Source: Kibdelosporangium philippinense (GTDB lineage: Bacteria; Actinomycetota; Actinomycetes; Mycobacteriales; Pseudonocardiaceae). Taken from it: a stretch of 64,000 nucleotides of DNA. The position numbers were made by a program, and so were the translations under genes. The stretch lies in assembly GCF_021390435.2 (NCBI RefSeq), contig NZ_JAJVCN010000004.1, forward strand, positions 1,840,501-1,904,500, read 5' to 3'. Under the pieces are notes generated by a model that saw only the letters and a list, made by a program, of their open reading frames with translations, was not told the origin of the DNA and made no database searches. Below are positions 51,980-60,842 of this stretch, piece after piece (the first letter of the stretch is position 1; each line of letters starts with the position of its first letter).

Positions 51980-52753
51980 ATGAGTCTTCCTCAGATCGTG
52001 TCCCGGGACGAGTGGCTTGCCGCCCGGCAGGAGCTTCTGGTCAAGGAAAAGGCCGCGACCAGGGCATACGACGGGCTGAACGCCGATCGCCGCAGGCTGC
52101 CGATGGTCGAGATCGACAAGAACTACCTCTTCGACGGCCCGGACGGCAAGGCCAGCCTGCTCGACATCTTCGACGGCCGGTTGCAGCTGGTCATCTACCA
52201 CTTCATGTTCCACCCCGACTGGGATGGCGGGTGCAAGAGCTGCTCGTCGTTCGTCGACCAGATCGGCCACCTGACCCACCTGCACGTCCGTGGCACGTCG
52301 TTCGCCGCGGTCTCGCGCGCGCCGATCGACAAGATCACCAAGTTCAAGACGCGGATGGGCTGGACCGTGCCGTGGTACTCCTCGTTCGGCAGCGATTTCA
52401 ACTTCGACTTCAACGTCACGCACGACGAGTCGGTCAAACCGATCGTGTACAACTACCGGTCTAAGGACGAGCACATCGAGTCCGGCACCGGCTACTACGT
52501 CGAGGGCAACGACCAGCCGTTCGAACTGCCAGGCATGAGCGCGTTCCTACGGGACGGCGACCGGGTGTTCCACACGTACTCGACGTACGGCCGAGGTCTG
52601 GAAGGCCTCACCGACACCACGAGCATGCTGGACATCACCGCTCTTGGCCGCCAGGAAGACTGGGAAGAGCGGAAGGGACGCACCACTGGTCTCGGCGCGC
52701 AGGCAGGCAGCCCGGTGATCCGACTGCGCGACGAGTACTTCACCGACGACTAA
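51980..52753 (+). CDS. DUF899 thioredoxin-fold protein
   Basis: A 257-residue DUF899 protein. ATG 51980 follows GGAAAGGAG. Signature parts are SRDEWLAARQELLVKEKAAT, YLFDGPDGKASLLDIFDGR, YHFMFHPDWDGGCKSCSSF with a CxxC motif, and MLDITALGRQEDW. The thioredoxin-like fold and CxxC suggest a redox or peroxide-related function, not yet shown for the family. It lies 18 bases before an alditol oxidase gene, so the two are probably cotranscribed; the oxidase makes hydrogen peroxide, which would give a rationale. Confidence 0.85.
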   Translation: MSLPQIVSRDEWLAARQELLVKEKAATRAYDGLNADRRRLPMVEIDKNYLFDGPDGKASLLDIFDGRLQLVIYHFMFHPDWDGGCKSCSSFVDQIGHLTHLHVRGTSFAAVSRAPIDKITKFKTRMGWTVPWYSSFGSDFNFDFNVTHDESVKPIVYNYRSKDEHIESGTGYYVEGNDQPFELPGMSAFLRDGDRVFHTYSTYGRGLEGLTDTTSMLDITALGRQEDWEERKGRTTGLGAQAGSPVIRLRDEYFTDD

Positions 52754-52771
52754 AGCTGCGAGACTGGCCAG

Positions 52772-53995
52772 GTGGAGAAGAACTGGGCAGGCAACGTCAC
52801 CTACCGCGCTACCGAGATCCACCACCCGGCCACCCTCGTCGACCTGCGGTCAACGGTCGCGAACGCGGCCAGAATCAGGGCCTTGGGGACAAAGCACGCG
52901 TTCAACGAGCTCGCTGACACTGGGGGTGAGCTCGTTTCATTGGCGCGTATGCCAAGGGAGGTCGAGGTCGACTCGGATGGCGCCCAAGTCAAGGTCTCCG
53001 CGGGCCTGCGGTACGCGGAGTTCTCCGAAGACGTGGACGCCAAAGGTTTCGCACTGCCCAACCTCGCCTCGCTGCCCCATATTTCAGTCGCCGGTGCGAC
53101 CGCGACCGCCACGCACGGGTCGGGATCCGGCAACGGAAGTTTGTCCACTTCCGTTGCCGGGTTGGAGATCGTCACCGCGGACGGTTCCCTGCACATGATC
53201 ACCCGCGGTGATTCAGAGTTCGATGGCGCGGTGGTCAACCTTGGCGCGCTCGGAGTCGTCGCCAGCCTGACTCTGGATTTGGTTCCTGCGTTCGAGATTC
53301 GGCAGTATGTCCACGAAGGACTGCCGCTCGGCGCGGACATTCTCAAGGTGCTGGATGGCGCTTACAGCGTCAGCCTGTTCACCGACTGGTCGAGTGACAC
53401 GATCAATCAGGTCTGGGTGAAGCAGCGAACCCAAGACGCGGAGTTCGTCCCTGATGGGACGATTCCTGCTGATGGTCCACGTCATCCAGTTCCCGGCATG
53501 GCGACCGAGAACTGCACGCGACAGCTCGGGATTCCGGGGCGGTCGTTTGAACGTCTGCCGCACTTCCGCCCGGAGTTCACGCCGAGTGCGGGGGAGGAGC
53601 TGCAGACCGAGTTCATGGTCGCGCGTCACGACGCTGTCGCTGCTTTGCAAGCAGTCAACGAGATCCGCGCACATATCCACCCGGTGTTGCAGATCAGCGA
53701 AATCCGTGCCATCAAAGCGGATGAGCTGTGGTTGAGTCCGCACTACCGGCGTGACACGGTCAGCATTCACTTCACGTGGATCGCGGACGCCGCTGCCGTT
53801 ATGCCGGTTGTCTCCATGGTGGGGGCGAGGTTGGCGGAATTCGACGCGCGGCCGCATTGGGCGAAGATCTTCGACATCGCACCGGAAGTCCTGCAGTCGC
53901 GCTATGAGCGGCTGCAGGACTTCGAAGATTTGGCTGTGGAACTGGATCCTGCTGGCAAGTTCCGCAACGAGTTCGTGAGCGAACTCTTTAGCTGA
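52772..53995 (+). CDS. alditol/xylitol oxidase-like FAD oxidoreductase
   Basis: A VAO-family oxidase of 407 aa. His42 in RALGTKHAFNELADTGG corresponds to the covalent FAD histidine of Streptomyces AldO. FAD-domain motifs include ISVAGATATATHGSGSGNG and NLGALGVVASLTLDLVP. The C-terminal substrate domain has EIRAIKADELWLSPHYRRDTV, matching AldO residues around the polyol site. It oxidises terminal alcohols of polyols with oxygen, releasing peroxide. Start GTG 52772. The last eight bases overlap the convergent esterase gene. Confidence 0.9.
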   Translation: MEKNWAGNVTYRATEIHHPATLVDLRSTVANAARIRALGTKHAFNELADTGGELVSLARMPREVEVDSDGAQVKVSAGLRYAEFSEDVDAKGFALPNLASLPHISVAGATATATHGSGSGNGSLSTSVAGLEIVTADGSLHMITRGDSEFDGAVVNLGALGVVASLTLDLVPAFEIRQYVHEGLPLGADILKVLDGAYSVSLFTDWSSDTINQVWVKQRTQDAEFVPDGTIPADGPRHPVPGMATENCTRQLGIPGRSFERLPHFRPEFTPSAGEELQTEFMVARHDAVAALQAVNEIRAHIHPVLQISEIRAIKADELWLSPHYRRDTVSIHFTWIADAAAVMPVVSMVGARLAEFDARPHWAKIFDIAPEVLQSRYERLQDFEDLAVELDPAGKFRNEFVSELFS

Positions 53996-54938
53996 GCGCC
54001 TTGCTCAGAACGGCGATGGCCTGGTTGATCGCGGCTTCGGCGGCGTGCGTCTCGCGCAGGGCGTTGACCATCACGAAGTCGTGGACGATGCCCTGGTATC
54101 GGACCGCAGTCACCGGCACGCCCGCCTGACGCAGCTTGGCCGCGTAGGCCTCGCCCTCGTCGCGCAGCACGTCGGCTTCGCCTGTGATCACCAACGCCGG
54201 TGGCAGGTCGGCCAGTTGCTCCAGCGTTGCCCTCAGCGGCGACGCCGTGATTTCCGCGCGCTGCGCCGGGTCGGTCGTGTACTGGTCCCAGAACCACTGC
54301 ATGCCGTCGCGGCGGAGGAAGTAGCCCTCGGCGAACTCGGTGTACGAACCGGTGTCGAAGTTGGCGTCGGTGACCGGGTAGAACAGCACCTGCTGCTTGA
54401 AGGTCACGTCGCCGCGCTCCTTGGCCATCAGGGTCAACGCGGCGGTCATGTTCCCACCGACCGAGTCACCCGCAATCGCGATCCTGGTGGGGTCGAGGTT
54501 CTTCTCGGCGCCGTGCTGCGCGACCCACTTCGCGGCCGCGTAGTTCTGCTCGATCGCGACTGGGTAGCGCGCCTCGGGTGACCGGTCGTACTCGGGGAAG
54601 ACGACTGCGGCACCAGTGCCGACCGCGAGCTCGCGAACCAAGCGCTCGTGCGTGTGGAAGTTGCCGAAGACCCACCCGGCTCCGTGGATGTAGACGATCA
54701 CCGGAAGCTTGCCGGTCGCTCCCTGCGGCCGGACGATCCGGACCTCGGGAACGCCAGGGATGTCGGTCAGGGTCTCGATGTCGGCGGGTGGCAGGTCCAC
54801 CGGGCCGTCCTGCACGCCGTCGACGGCGACTCGGCCTTCGGCCGGCGGCAGGTCGAAGAGGTAGGGCGGCTCAGCGGTTGCCTCGACGAACGCCTGGGCA
54901 GCTGGCTCGAGGGCAACGTTGCGCGGGTTGGCGGTCAT
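53988..54938 (-). CDS. alpha/beta hydrolase, HSL-type esterase
   Basis: A 316-residue esterase of the hormone-sensitive-lipase family. Oxyanion motif IYIHGAGWVFGN, nucleophile elbow AGDSVGGNMTAAL, acid in GEADVLRDEGEAYAA and His in GIVHDFVMVNAL are all present. ATG 54938 follows GAGGAGGAAGAA. It is divergent from an OhrR/MarR-type regulator whose likely binding sites lie just upstream, a common arrangement for regulator-controlled esterases. Cytoplasmic; substrate unknown. Confidence 0.9.
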   Translation of the reverse strand: MTANPRNVALEPAAQAFVEATAEPPYLFDLPPAEGRVAVDGVQDGPVDLPPADIETLTDIPGVPEVRIVRPQGATGKLPVIVYIHGAGWVFGNFHTHERLVRELAVGTGAAVVFPEYDRSPEARYPVAIEQNYAAAKWVAQHGAEKNLDPTRIAIAGDSVGGNMTAALTLMAKERGDVTFKQQVLFYPVTDANFDTGSYTEFAEGYFLRRDGMQWFWDQYTTDPAQRAEITASPLRATLEQLADLPPALVITGEADVLRDEGEAYAAKLRQAGVPVTAVRYQGIVHDFVMVNALRETHAAEAAINQAIAVLSKALS

Positions 54939-55015
54939 TTCTTCCTCCTCGGGGTTCGAGTTGACTCGGGGGCCGAGCCTCTCGGGGTTCGAGCTGATGA
55001 CACGAAAGTTAGTCC

Positions 55016-55043
55016 ACAACTAAGTTGTACACAACTGAGTTGA
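55016..55043. promoter_or_regulatory. pair of MarR-type operator half-site palindromes
   Basis: ACAACTAAGTTGT (55016-55028) is a perfect palindrome, followed after two bases by the near-palindrome ACAACTGAGTTGA (55031-55043). They lie ~80-105 bases upstream of the esterase start. A related CACTTAGTTGT occurs near 55674-55684 before the regulator itself. Confidence 0.6.
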
Positions 55044-55730
55044 GGGCAATGAGATGAAGGCCACTTGAGTTGCGCAGCGGATGGTTGTGCGGCAGTCAGT
55101 TGACCGGCATTCGATTGTGCGGGGGAGGCTTGACCGGCACTTGGTTGCGCGGGAGAAGTTTGACCGGCATTCGGTTGCGCGGGAGAGATTCGACCGGCAG
55201 TGAGTTGCCCGGGGCAAGGTTGTGCGGCTGATGATTGGGTGCGGCCGGGTTGCGCGCTGACTGTGGGGCGGGGCCGGGCGGTGAGCCGGGCTCTGCGGGT
55301 TGAGTGGGGCAGCGGGTGGAGCGTTGACTGTGGGGTAGGGCTGGGTTGGTCGGTGAGCCGGGGGCGGAGGGGGTTGAGTGGAGCAGCGGGTGGAGGGGCC
55401 GTTTGTGGCACAGGATTGGGATTGTCGAGTTGGCTTGGGCTGGGTTGTGCGGCGTTGGGTAGGTGCCCCCGGTTATGGCTGTGGATTGGGTGCGGTTAGG
55501 TTGTGCGGCGGTTGGGGGGTGGGCGCGGTTAGGTGTGCGACTGCGGGTTGGGCAGGGCTGAGTTGGGTGCAGGTTGGTTGTTCGGCACTCGGTTGCGCGG
55601 GAGGCTTGGCTGCCGGTGAGTTGCCCGAGGCTGGGTTGGCGGCCCCTTGGTTGCGCGATACTGAGTTGTGTGCCACTTAGTTGTTTGGCATGAGTTTGCG
55701 CGGGACAAAGTTGCGCGGCATCATGGTGGG
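55044..55730. repeat. GT-rich minisatellite-like region without a gene
   Basis: About 690 bases with strong G+T bias on the + strand. Four clear 30-bp units start at 55101, 55131, 55161 and 55191 (TGACCGGCATTCGGTTGCGC-like), with degenerate units on either side. Two longer units follow (55258-55324 and 55325-55397, beginning TGACTGTGGGG). Similar GTTGCGCGG blocks recur up to 55730. On the minus strand one frame of the 30-bp units reads as ten-residue repeats (SNLSRATECR, SNFSRATKCR) reminiscent of pentapeptide repeats. No gene is called here. Confidence 0.75.
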
Positions 55731-56171
55731 ATGTCGTTGCGTCTTGATGACCAGGTGTGTTTCGGGCTCTATTCGGCCTCGCGGGCGGTCACCGCTCTCT
55801 ACCGCGTGCTGCTCAGCGGGATGGACCTGACCTACCCGCAGTACCTGGTGATGTTGGCGCTATGGGAGCAGGACCATCGCCTGGTCAAAGAACTCGGCGC
55901 CGAGCTGAACCTCGACTCAGGGACCCTTTCTCCGTTGCTCAAGCGTCTGGAGTTCATCGGTTACGTCAAGCGAACCCGGCAAGCGACGGACGAACGGTCG
56001 GTGGGCATCAGCCTTACCCCGCTGGGAGTGGCGCTGCGCGAAGAGGCTGAGAAGATCCCGGACATCATTGGCGAAGCCATGGGGCTCGATGTGAAGGGCC
56101 AGGCCAAGATGCGCAAGGACCTGGACAAGCTGACGGACTCCGTCAACGCCTATCGGGAAGCGCTGGCTTGA
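55731..56171 (+). CDS. MarR-family regulator, OhrR-like
   Basis: A 146-residue MarR protein. The N-terminal LRLDDQVCFGLYSASRAVTALYR carries a cysteine (Cys10) at the position of the peroxide-sensing Cys of OhrR. The winged helix is VKELGAELNLDSGTLSPLLKRLEFIGYVKRTR. No Ohr peroxidase gene is adjacent; the divergent gene is an esterase, so the regulon may differ. ATG 55731 (MSLRLDD) is chosen over longer frames that run into the repeat region. Confidence 0.85.
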   Translation: MSLRLDDQVCFGLYSASRAVTALYRVLLSGMDLTYPQYLVMLALWEQDHRLVKELGAELNLDSGTLSPLLKRLEFIGYVKRTRQATDERSVGISLTPLGVALREEAEKIPDIIGEAMGLDVKGQAKMRKDLDKLTDSVNAYREALA

Positions 56172-56262
56172 GCGAAGTGGGCGAGGGACTGGCCCACCGG
56201 GAGGCGCTGGCTTTGAACGAAGTGGGCGAGGGGACTGGCCTACTGTGAAGCGCTGGCCTCAG
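56160..56262. repeat. 44-46-bp tandem repeat at convergent gene ends
   Basis: GCGCTGGC recurs at 56160, 56204 and 56250, each followed by a variant of TGAGCGAAGTGGGCGAGG. About 2.4 copies span the last codons of the OhrR-like gene and the last codons of the convergent WYL gene. The C-terminal residues of both proteins (REALA and EASASQ) are thus encoded by copies of one repeat. Confidence 0.75.
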
Positions 56263-57175
56263 TGAAGCGGGTCGCCAGAGCGCGTGCTCTGGCGATCAAC
56301 TCGGGTGGTTCCGTTATGGTGAAAGGAAAGTCGAACAGGCCGACGTAGACGATGATCTCGTCGAGCGAGTTCGATCCGGTGTGGAGCACGCAACTATCAT
56401 CCGACAGTGCTTCGATCATGCCGGTTGTTGGGGGAATGCGTTCTGCGGCAACGGAAGCTGATACGCCCAGGGTGATCTTGGCGTGATAACGATAGGCCGA
56501 TGTGGACACGCCGCGCGACACATACCCAGCCAGCGGTGGGACTTCGCGGGGGTTGAACCGGGGCCCGGTGGGAATGCGCGGCTTGATCCGGTCCACTCGA
56601 TACGTTCGCCAGTCGCCGCGATCCAGATCCCAGCCGACCAGGTACCAACGGCGTCCAGTGTGGACGACGCGGTGTGGCTCGGTTTTCCGGGTTGATGCGG
56701 TGCCGTCGTGGGACGAGTAATCAAACCGTAGGACTTCATGATCACGGCAGGCCACCGCGATCGCGGTCAAGGTATCCGGGTCGACGGTAGGACCGTGCGA
56801 AGGCAAGGTCTCGGTCACCGAGCGGACCAGTTGCACCCGATGCCGAAGGCGTGAAGGCAACACCTGCTCCAGTTTGGCGAGGGCGCGCAGGGAGCTTTCC
56901 TCGATCCCCGCGATCGTTCCGCTTGCCGCGGTTCGCAGGCCGATTGCGACGGCGATGGCTTCTTCGTCGTCCAGCAACAACGGCGGCAGTTTCGCCCCCG
57001 CGCCCAGGCGGTAGCCGGCGCGGCCTTGGGCGGCGACTACGGGATATCCCAGGTCACGCAGGCGTTCGATGTCCCGGCGGACTGTTCTTACGTCGACCGA
57101 CAGGCGCGACGCCAGGTCTGCTCCGCTCCAGTCTCGGGAGGTCTGAAGTAGGGACAACAACTGAAATAGCCGCAC
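56240..57175 (-). CDS. HTH-WYL transcriptional regulator
   Basis: A 311-residue regulator. The N-terminal HTH (LLSLLQTSRDWSGADLASRL, VDVRTVRRDIERLRDLGYPV) is followed by a middle domain and a WYL domain (RFDYSSHDG, HRVVHTGRRWYLVGWDLDRGDWRTYRVDRI). WYL proteins sense ligands, often nucleic-acid related or metabolites. It is divergent from an epoxide hydrolase with a dyad between them, suggesting direct control. The C-terminus lies in a tandem repeat. Confidence 0.9.
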   Translation of the reverse strand: MRLFQLLSLLQTSRDWSGADLASRLSVDVRTVRRDIERLRDLGYPVVAAQGRAGYRLGAGAKLPPLLLDDEEAIAVAIGLRTAASGTIAGIEESSLRALAKLEQVLPSRLRHRVQLVRSVTETLPSHGPTVDPDTLTAIAVACRDHEVLRFDYSSHDGTASTRKTEPHRVVHTGRRWYLVGWDLDRGDWRTYRVDRIKPRIPTGPRFNPREVPPLAGYVSRGVSTSAYRYHAKITLGVSASVAAERIPPTTGMIEALSDDSCVLHTGSNSLDEIIVYVGLFDFPFTITEPPELIARARALATRFTEASASQ

Positions 57176-57183
57176 AGTTTCAG

Positions 57184-57206
57184 CTTAGGACATGATCCGC
57201 CCTAAG
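57184..57206. promoter_or_regulatory. dyad between WYL regulator and epoxide hydrolase
   Basis: CTTAGG (57184-57189) and CCTAAG (57201-57206) are inverted, 11 bases apart, with a further CTTAG at 57212. The site lies within the 51-bp gap between divergent starts, so it can regulate both genes. Confidence 0.5.
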
Positions 57207-57226
57207 TGGGTCTTAGTGTTGTCCCC

Positions 57227-58348
57227 ATGAGCGAAGAGATCACCGAGTTCCGCATCGACATCCCGCAGGAACGCCTTGATGACCTGCAGGTACGGCTGGC
57301 TAACACCATCTTTCCGACCGCTCTCCCCGGCGACGGCTGGGACACCGGCGTGCCCGTCCACTGGCTGCGCGACATCGTCGAGTACTGGCGCACCGAGTAC
57401 TCATGGCGGGATGCCGAGGCGCAACTCAACAAGTTTCCGCAGTTCACGACCACGATCGATGGGCAGCGGATCTACTTCATGCACATCAGGTCCGAGAACG
57501 AGGAAGCCACTCCGCTGCTCCTCACGCACGGCTGGCCCGGGTCGGTCGCGGAGTTCCTCAAGGTGATCCCGCTGCTCAAAGACCAGTTCCACCTGGTCAT
57601 CCCCGCCCTGCCCGGCTTCGGCTTCTCTGGCCCCACGAACGACGCGGGATGGGACACGACCCGAACCGCGCGAGCATGGGCGACGTTGATGGATCGCCTC
57701 GGCTACGACAGGTTCGGCGTGCAAGGCGGTGACATCGGCGCGGCGGTCAGCCCCGAGGTTGCGAGGGTTGCTCCCGACCGGGTGATCGGCGTGCATGTCA
57801 ACGGGGCCATGGCGATCCCGCAGTTCCCCATCCCCGAGGACGAGTGGGCCACGCTGACCGAGCTCGAGCAGGATCGGCTCAACCGGATCCAGGCGTTCCA
57901 CCGCGAGGAGTTCGGCTACATCGCCATCCAGTCCACGCGTCCGCAAACCCTGGCGTACGGCCTCGTCGACTCCCCGGTCGGCCAGCTGGCCTGGATCATG
58001 GACAAGTTCCGGGAATGGACGCACCCGCGCGAGGTCAACCCCGAGGAGATCCTCGACCGCGACTGGCTGCTGACCAACGTGATGATCTACTGGCTCACCG
58101 GCACCGCAGGATCGGCTGGTTACGTCGGCTACGCGCAGGACACCTCGTGGGGCGCGATCGCCAAGAACTCCGGCGTGCCCACGGCGATGATCGTGTTCGC
58201 CCACGACGCGGGAGTCCGGCGATACCTCGAGCCTGAGCACACGATCGTGCGGTGGACCGATGTGGACCGTGGCGGGCACTTCGCCGCGATGGAGGAGCCT
58301 GAGATCCTGGTCGCCGACATTCGCGACTTCTTCAAGGACCTTGGTTGA
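57227..58348 (+). CDS. epoxide hydrolase, EHN-type
   Basis: A 373-residue epoxide hydrolase. The N-terminal EHN domain (FRIDIPQERLDDLQVRLANT; YWRTEYSWRDAEAQLNKFPQF) precedes an alpha/beta hydrolase core. Oxyanion motif is LLTHGWPGSVAEF, nucleophile Asp is in GVQGGDIGAAVS and the base His is in GGHFAAMEEP. ATG 57227 (MSEEITEF) is preferred; the leader is very short if the dyad upstream is the operator. Hydrates epoxides to diols; substrate unknown. Confidence 0.9.
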   Translation: MSEEITEFRIDIPQERLDDLQVRLANTIFPTALPGDGWDTGVPVHWLRDIVEYWRTEYSWRDAEAQLNKFPQFTTTIDGQRIYFMHIRSENEEATPLLLTHGWPGSVAEFLKVIPLLKDQFHLVIPALPGFGFSGPTNDAGWDTTRTARAWATLMDRLGYDRFGVQGGDIGAAVSPEVARVAPDRVIGVHVNGAMAIPQFPIPEDEWATLTELEQDRLNRIQAFHREEFGYIAIQSTRPQTLAYGLVDSPVGQLAWIMDKFREWTHPREVNPEEILDRDWLLTNVMIYWLTGTAGSAGYVGYAQDTSWGAIAKNSGVPTAMIVFAHDAGVRRYLEPEHTIVRWTDVDRGGHFAAMEEPEILVADIRDFFKDLG

Positions 58349-58968
58349 GGACGTTCGTTCAATCCTGGTACGGCGATCCCACGTCGCCTGCCGCGGTGGC
58401 GCCCGGCTCACCCCTGGCGCCACCGCCGCTCAAGGCGTGGCACGACATCGCGGCGCAATGGGATGGCGTGATCACGAGTCACAACTACCCGGTCGCGCTG
58501 CCTGAGCTTCGCCTGCTCGACGGAATGGTCGAGTTCTGGGGGGAGAACCAGGGCTGCTGGGTCTGGGGATTCGATCCGCACGACACGGCGCATCCGGTTT
58601 ACGAGCAGCCGCACGCGATCGGGCCGTGGCGGCCGACCGGGGCGAACCTCGCCGAATTCCTCGAGCACGCCACCATGATCGAGGCGACGTTCGGTGCCCC
58701 GGTCCAGCTGTCGGCAGTGAGTCACTACTGGATTCCCGTTAGCGAGAGCCCGTTTCGGCCATGGAACTGGCCCGCACCAGGTGCCCGGGTGGTGGTCGGT
58801 GGCCAATGGCTGGCGTTCGTGTACCCAGAGCAGCACGGACACAGCATCACTCTGGCCGCTCGGAAAGCAGAGAACTTGGCGTGGGCCGAGGGAAAGGCGA
58901 CGTGGCGCCGATACGAACCGGCCGCCTGCAACGACGAACCGGCTGCCTGGACCGAGCCGCCCTGGTGA
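58345..58968 (+). CDS. SMI1/KNR4 (SUKH)-like hypothetical protein
   Basis: A 207-residue soluble protein with TTG start at 58345 overlapping the epoxide hydrolase stop (TTGA). Sequence such as LPELRLLDGMVEFWGENQGCWVWGFDPHD and PVYEQPHAIGPWRPTGANLAEFLEH resembles SUKH-superfamily proteins, which include toxin immunity proteins. No polymorphic toxin gene is adjacent. The assignment is tentative. Confidence 0.6.
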   Translation: MRTFVQSWYGDPTSPAAVAPGSPLAPPPLKAWHDIAAQWDGVITSHNYPVALPELRLLDGMVEFWGENQGCWVWGFDPHDTAHPVYEQPHAIGPWRPTGANLAEFLEHATMIEATFGAPVQLSAVSHYWIPVSESPFRPWNWPAPGARVVVGGQWLAFVYPEQHGHSITLAARKAENLAWAEGKATWRRYEPAACNDEPAAWTEPPW

Positions 58969-58969
58969 G

Positions 58970-59620
58970 TCAAGTAAGACCCGACTGGTATGCGAAGACC
59001 ACGAGTTGCGCGCGGTCGCGGGCGCCGAGCTTGATCATGGCGCGGCTGACGTGGGTACGGGCGGTGGCGGGGCTGACGACGAGGCGCTCGGCGATCTCGT
59101 CGTTGGTCAGGCCTTCGCCAACCAGCCCGACGATTTCCAGTTCGCGTTGGGTCAGAGTGCCCAGCTGCGGGTGTGGTTTGACCGCTCGCGACGGGCCGGA
59201 GGCGAATTCGCTGATCACGCGGCGGGTTACCGAAGGCGACAGCAACGCGCCGCCGCCCGCGACGAGTTTGATCGCCGCGACCAGCTCGTCCGGCTTGGTG
59301 TCCTTGAGCAGGAAACCGCTTGCACCGTAACGCAACGCGTCGAAAACGTATTCGTCCAGCTCGAACGTCGTCAGCACGATGATCTTGGTTTCGGACAGCG
59401 AGGGCGTCGCCACGATCCGGCGAGTCGCTTCGATGCCGTCGATTCCGGGCATCCGGATGTCCATCAGGATCACGTCCGGCGACAATTCCACGGCTCTCGA
59501 CACGGCCGCGAGACCGTCGGCCGCTTCACCGGCGAAGGCCAGCCCGTCCTCGTTTTCCACGAGTGTCCGCAGGCCGACCCGGATCAGGTCCTGGTCGTCG
59601 ACGATCAACACCCGGATCAT
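58970..59620 (-). CDS. NarL/LuxR-type response regulator
   Basis: A 216-residue response regulator. The receiver domain is complete (VLIVDDQDLIRVGL, phosphoacceptor Asp54 in VILMDIRMPG, Lys in GFLLKDTKP). A LuxR HTH ends the protein (LTQRELEIVGLVGEGLTNDE, IAERLVVSPATARTHVSRAM). It overlaps its kinase gene by four bases. It may control the ABC exporter on the far side of the TnpB element. Confidence 0.95.
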   Translation of the reverse strand: MIRVLIVDDQDLIRVGLRTLVENEDGLAFAGEAADGLAAVSRAVELSPDVILMDIRMPGIDGIEATRRIVATPSLSETKIIVLTTFELDEYVFDALRYGASGFLLKDTKPDELVAAIKLVAGGGALLSPSVTRRVISEFASGPSRAVKPHPQLGTLTQRELEIVGLVGEGLTNDEIAERLVVSPATARTHVSRAMIKLGARDRAQLVVFAYQSGLT

Positions 59621-60696
59621 GCGTCCCCCTTCGCAGGTATCGCGGCGCGCACCTCGAACATGCCCTCGGCAGTGGGCCCGGCGCTGAACTGCCCGCCCAG
59701 TGCCGTGACTCTCTCACGCATCCCCGCGATACCGAACCCGTCACCCACCGGCACACCGTTCGCGGGATTGGACACCGCGATGTCAACCGCGTCCGCCGAG
59801 TAGCCGACCTTGACCGTTGCCCGCTTGACCGGGCTGTGTTTGAGCACGTTGGTCAACGACTCCTGCACGATCCGGTACCCGGCGAGGTCCACCGCGGCGG
59901 GCAAAGCACGTTGCGTGCCAACGACATTGAGCCGGACTTCGACGCCAGCGTGACTCATCCGGTCAGTCAGATCCGGCAGCAGGCTCAGGCCGGGCGCCGG
60001 GGCACGACCCCGCACGACGGTCAATGTCGCACGCAGTTCATCCAGCGCCTCGGTACTCGTCGAACTGATCGCCTTCAACGCGATCTCGGCCTGCTCAGGC
60101 TTCTTGGCCAGCAGGTGCAACGCGATGTCCGCCTGCATCTTGATCGCCGCCAACCCATGGCCGACGACGTCGTGCACCTCCTGCGCGACCCGCAGCCGTT
60201 CGTCGGAAACGCGTTCCCTGATCGCGTCGGCACGCGCACGTTCGGCGGATTCCCGGTTCACCCGGACCATCACGCCCACAGCAAGCGGAATGATCGCGAA
60301 ACCAGTCGACGGGATCAGGCCATACAGGCCGCTCGCGGAAGCAGGATGGACGAACAAGTGCGTGGCCTCGACTACCAAAGCGATCAACGTGGCCGTCGCG
60401 GCCCGGTTCAGCGGCAAGTAGCGGCCGACGCTGTAGGTGGCGACCGAGAACGTGAACATGACCGGCCCGTACGGGTAGGTCAGCCAGAGATACGTCGACA
60501 GCAGCACCACGTTGGCGGCCAATGTCGCCTCCGGCCACCGCCGCCGGACGGCCAGCACCAGTGCGGTGCTGGCCGCCAAGGCGAATCCGAGCAGGTCGAT
60601 CGACCGGTCCGCGGCGTTCATGTGGTTCAGCGCGCCGGCCGAGACCACAGCGAGCACCGCGAGGAACACCGCGAGTGCGATGTCGCCGACCTTCAT
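59617..60696 (-). CDS. sensor histidine kinase (HisKA_3 family)
   Basis: A 359-residue kinase. The N-terminal half has about five to six membrane helices with very short loops, so it probably senses within the membrane. The HisKA_3 phosphoacceptor is AQEVHDVVGHGLAAIKMQAD; the ATPase domain shows YRIVQESLTNVLKHS and GDGFGIAGMRERV. ATG 60696 has GGAGTG just before it; GTG 60714 is an alternative. Confidence 0.9.
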   Translation of the reverse strand: MKVGDIALAVFLAVLAVVSAGALNHMNAADRSIDLLGFALAASTALVLAVRRRWPEATLAANVVLLSTYLWLTYPYGPVMFTFSVATYSVGRYLPLNRAATATLIALVVEATHLFVHPASASGLYGLIPSTGFAIIPLAVGVMVRVNRESAERARADAIRERVSDERLRVAQEVHDVVGHGLAAIKMQADIALHLLAKKPEQAEIALKAISSTSTEALDELRATLTVVRGRAPAPGLSLLPDLTDRMSHAGVEVRLNVVGTQRALPAAVDLAGYRIVQESLTNVLKHSPVKRATVKVGYSADAVDIAVSNPANGVPVGDGFGIAGMRERVTALGGQFSAGPTAEGMFEVRAAIPAKGDA

Positions 60697-60842
60697 GACG
60701 TCACTCCAGTTCACTGGTCCTCAGCAGCGTCGACACTCTGTACTTCAGAGCTGCCAGGAAATAGCCAGGTTCACTCGAAAGGTAACCCGACACTGCATCG
60801 GGCGGGACGGTCAAGCACTACTGCTCCACATAAACTCACCTT

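Noticed and set aside
55101..55220. 30-bp repeats as a CRISPR array
   Set aside because: Units are directly adjacent with no unique spacers, and no cas genes are present.
54935..55411. Minus-strand frame of low-complexity SAGQxSPAQP repeats as a gene
   Set aside because: It overlaps the ATG and upstream region of the esterase, and all three minus-strand frames of the repeat are open, so openness is not evidence of coding.
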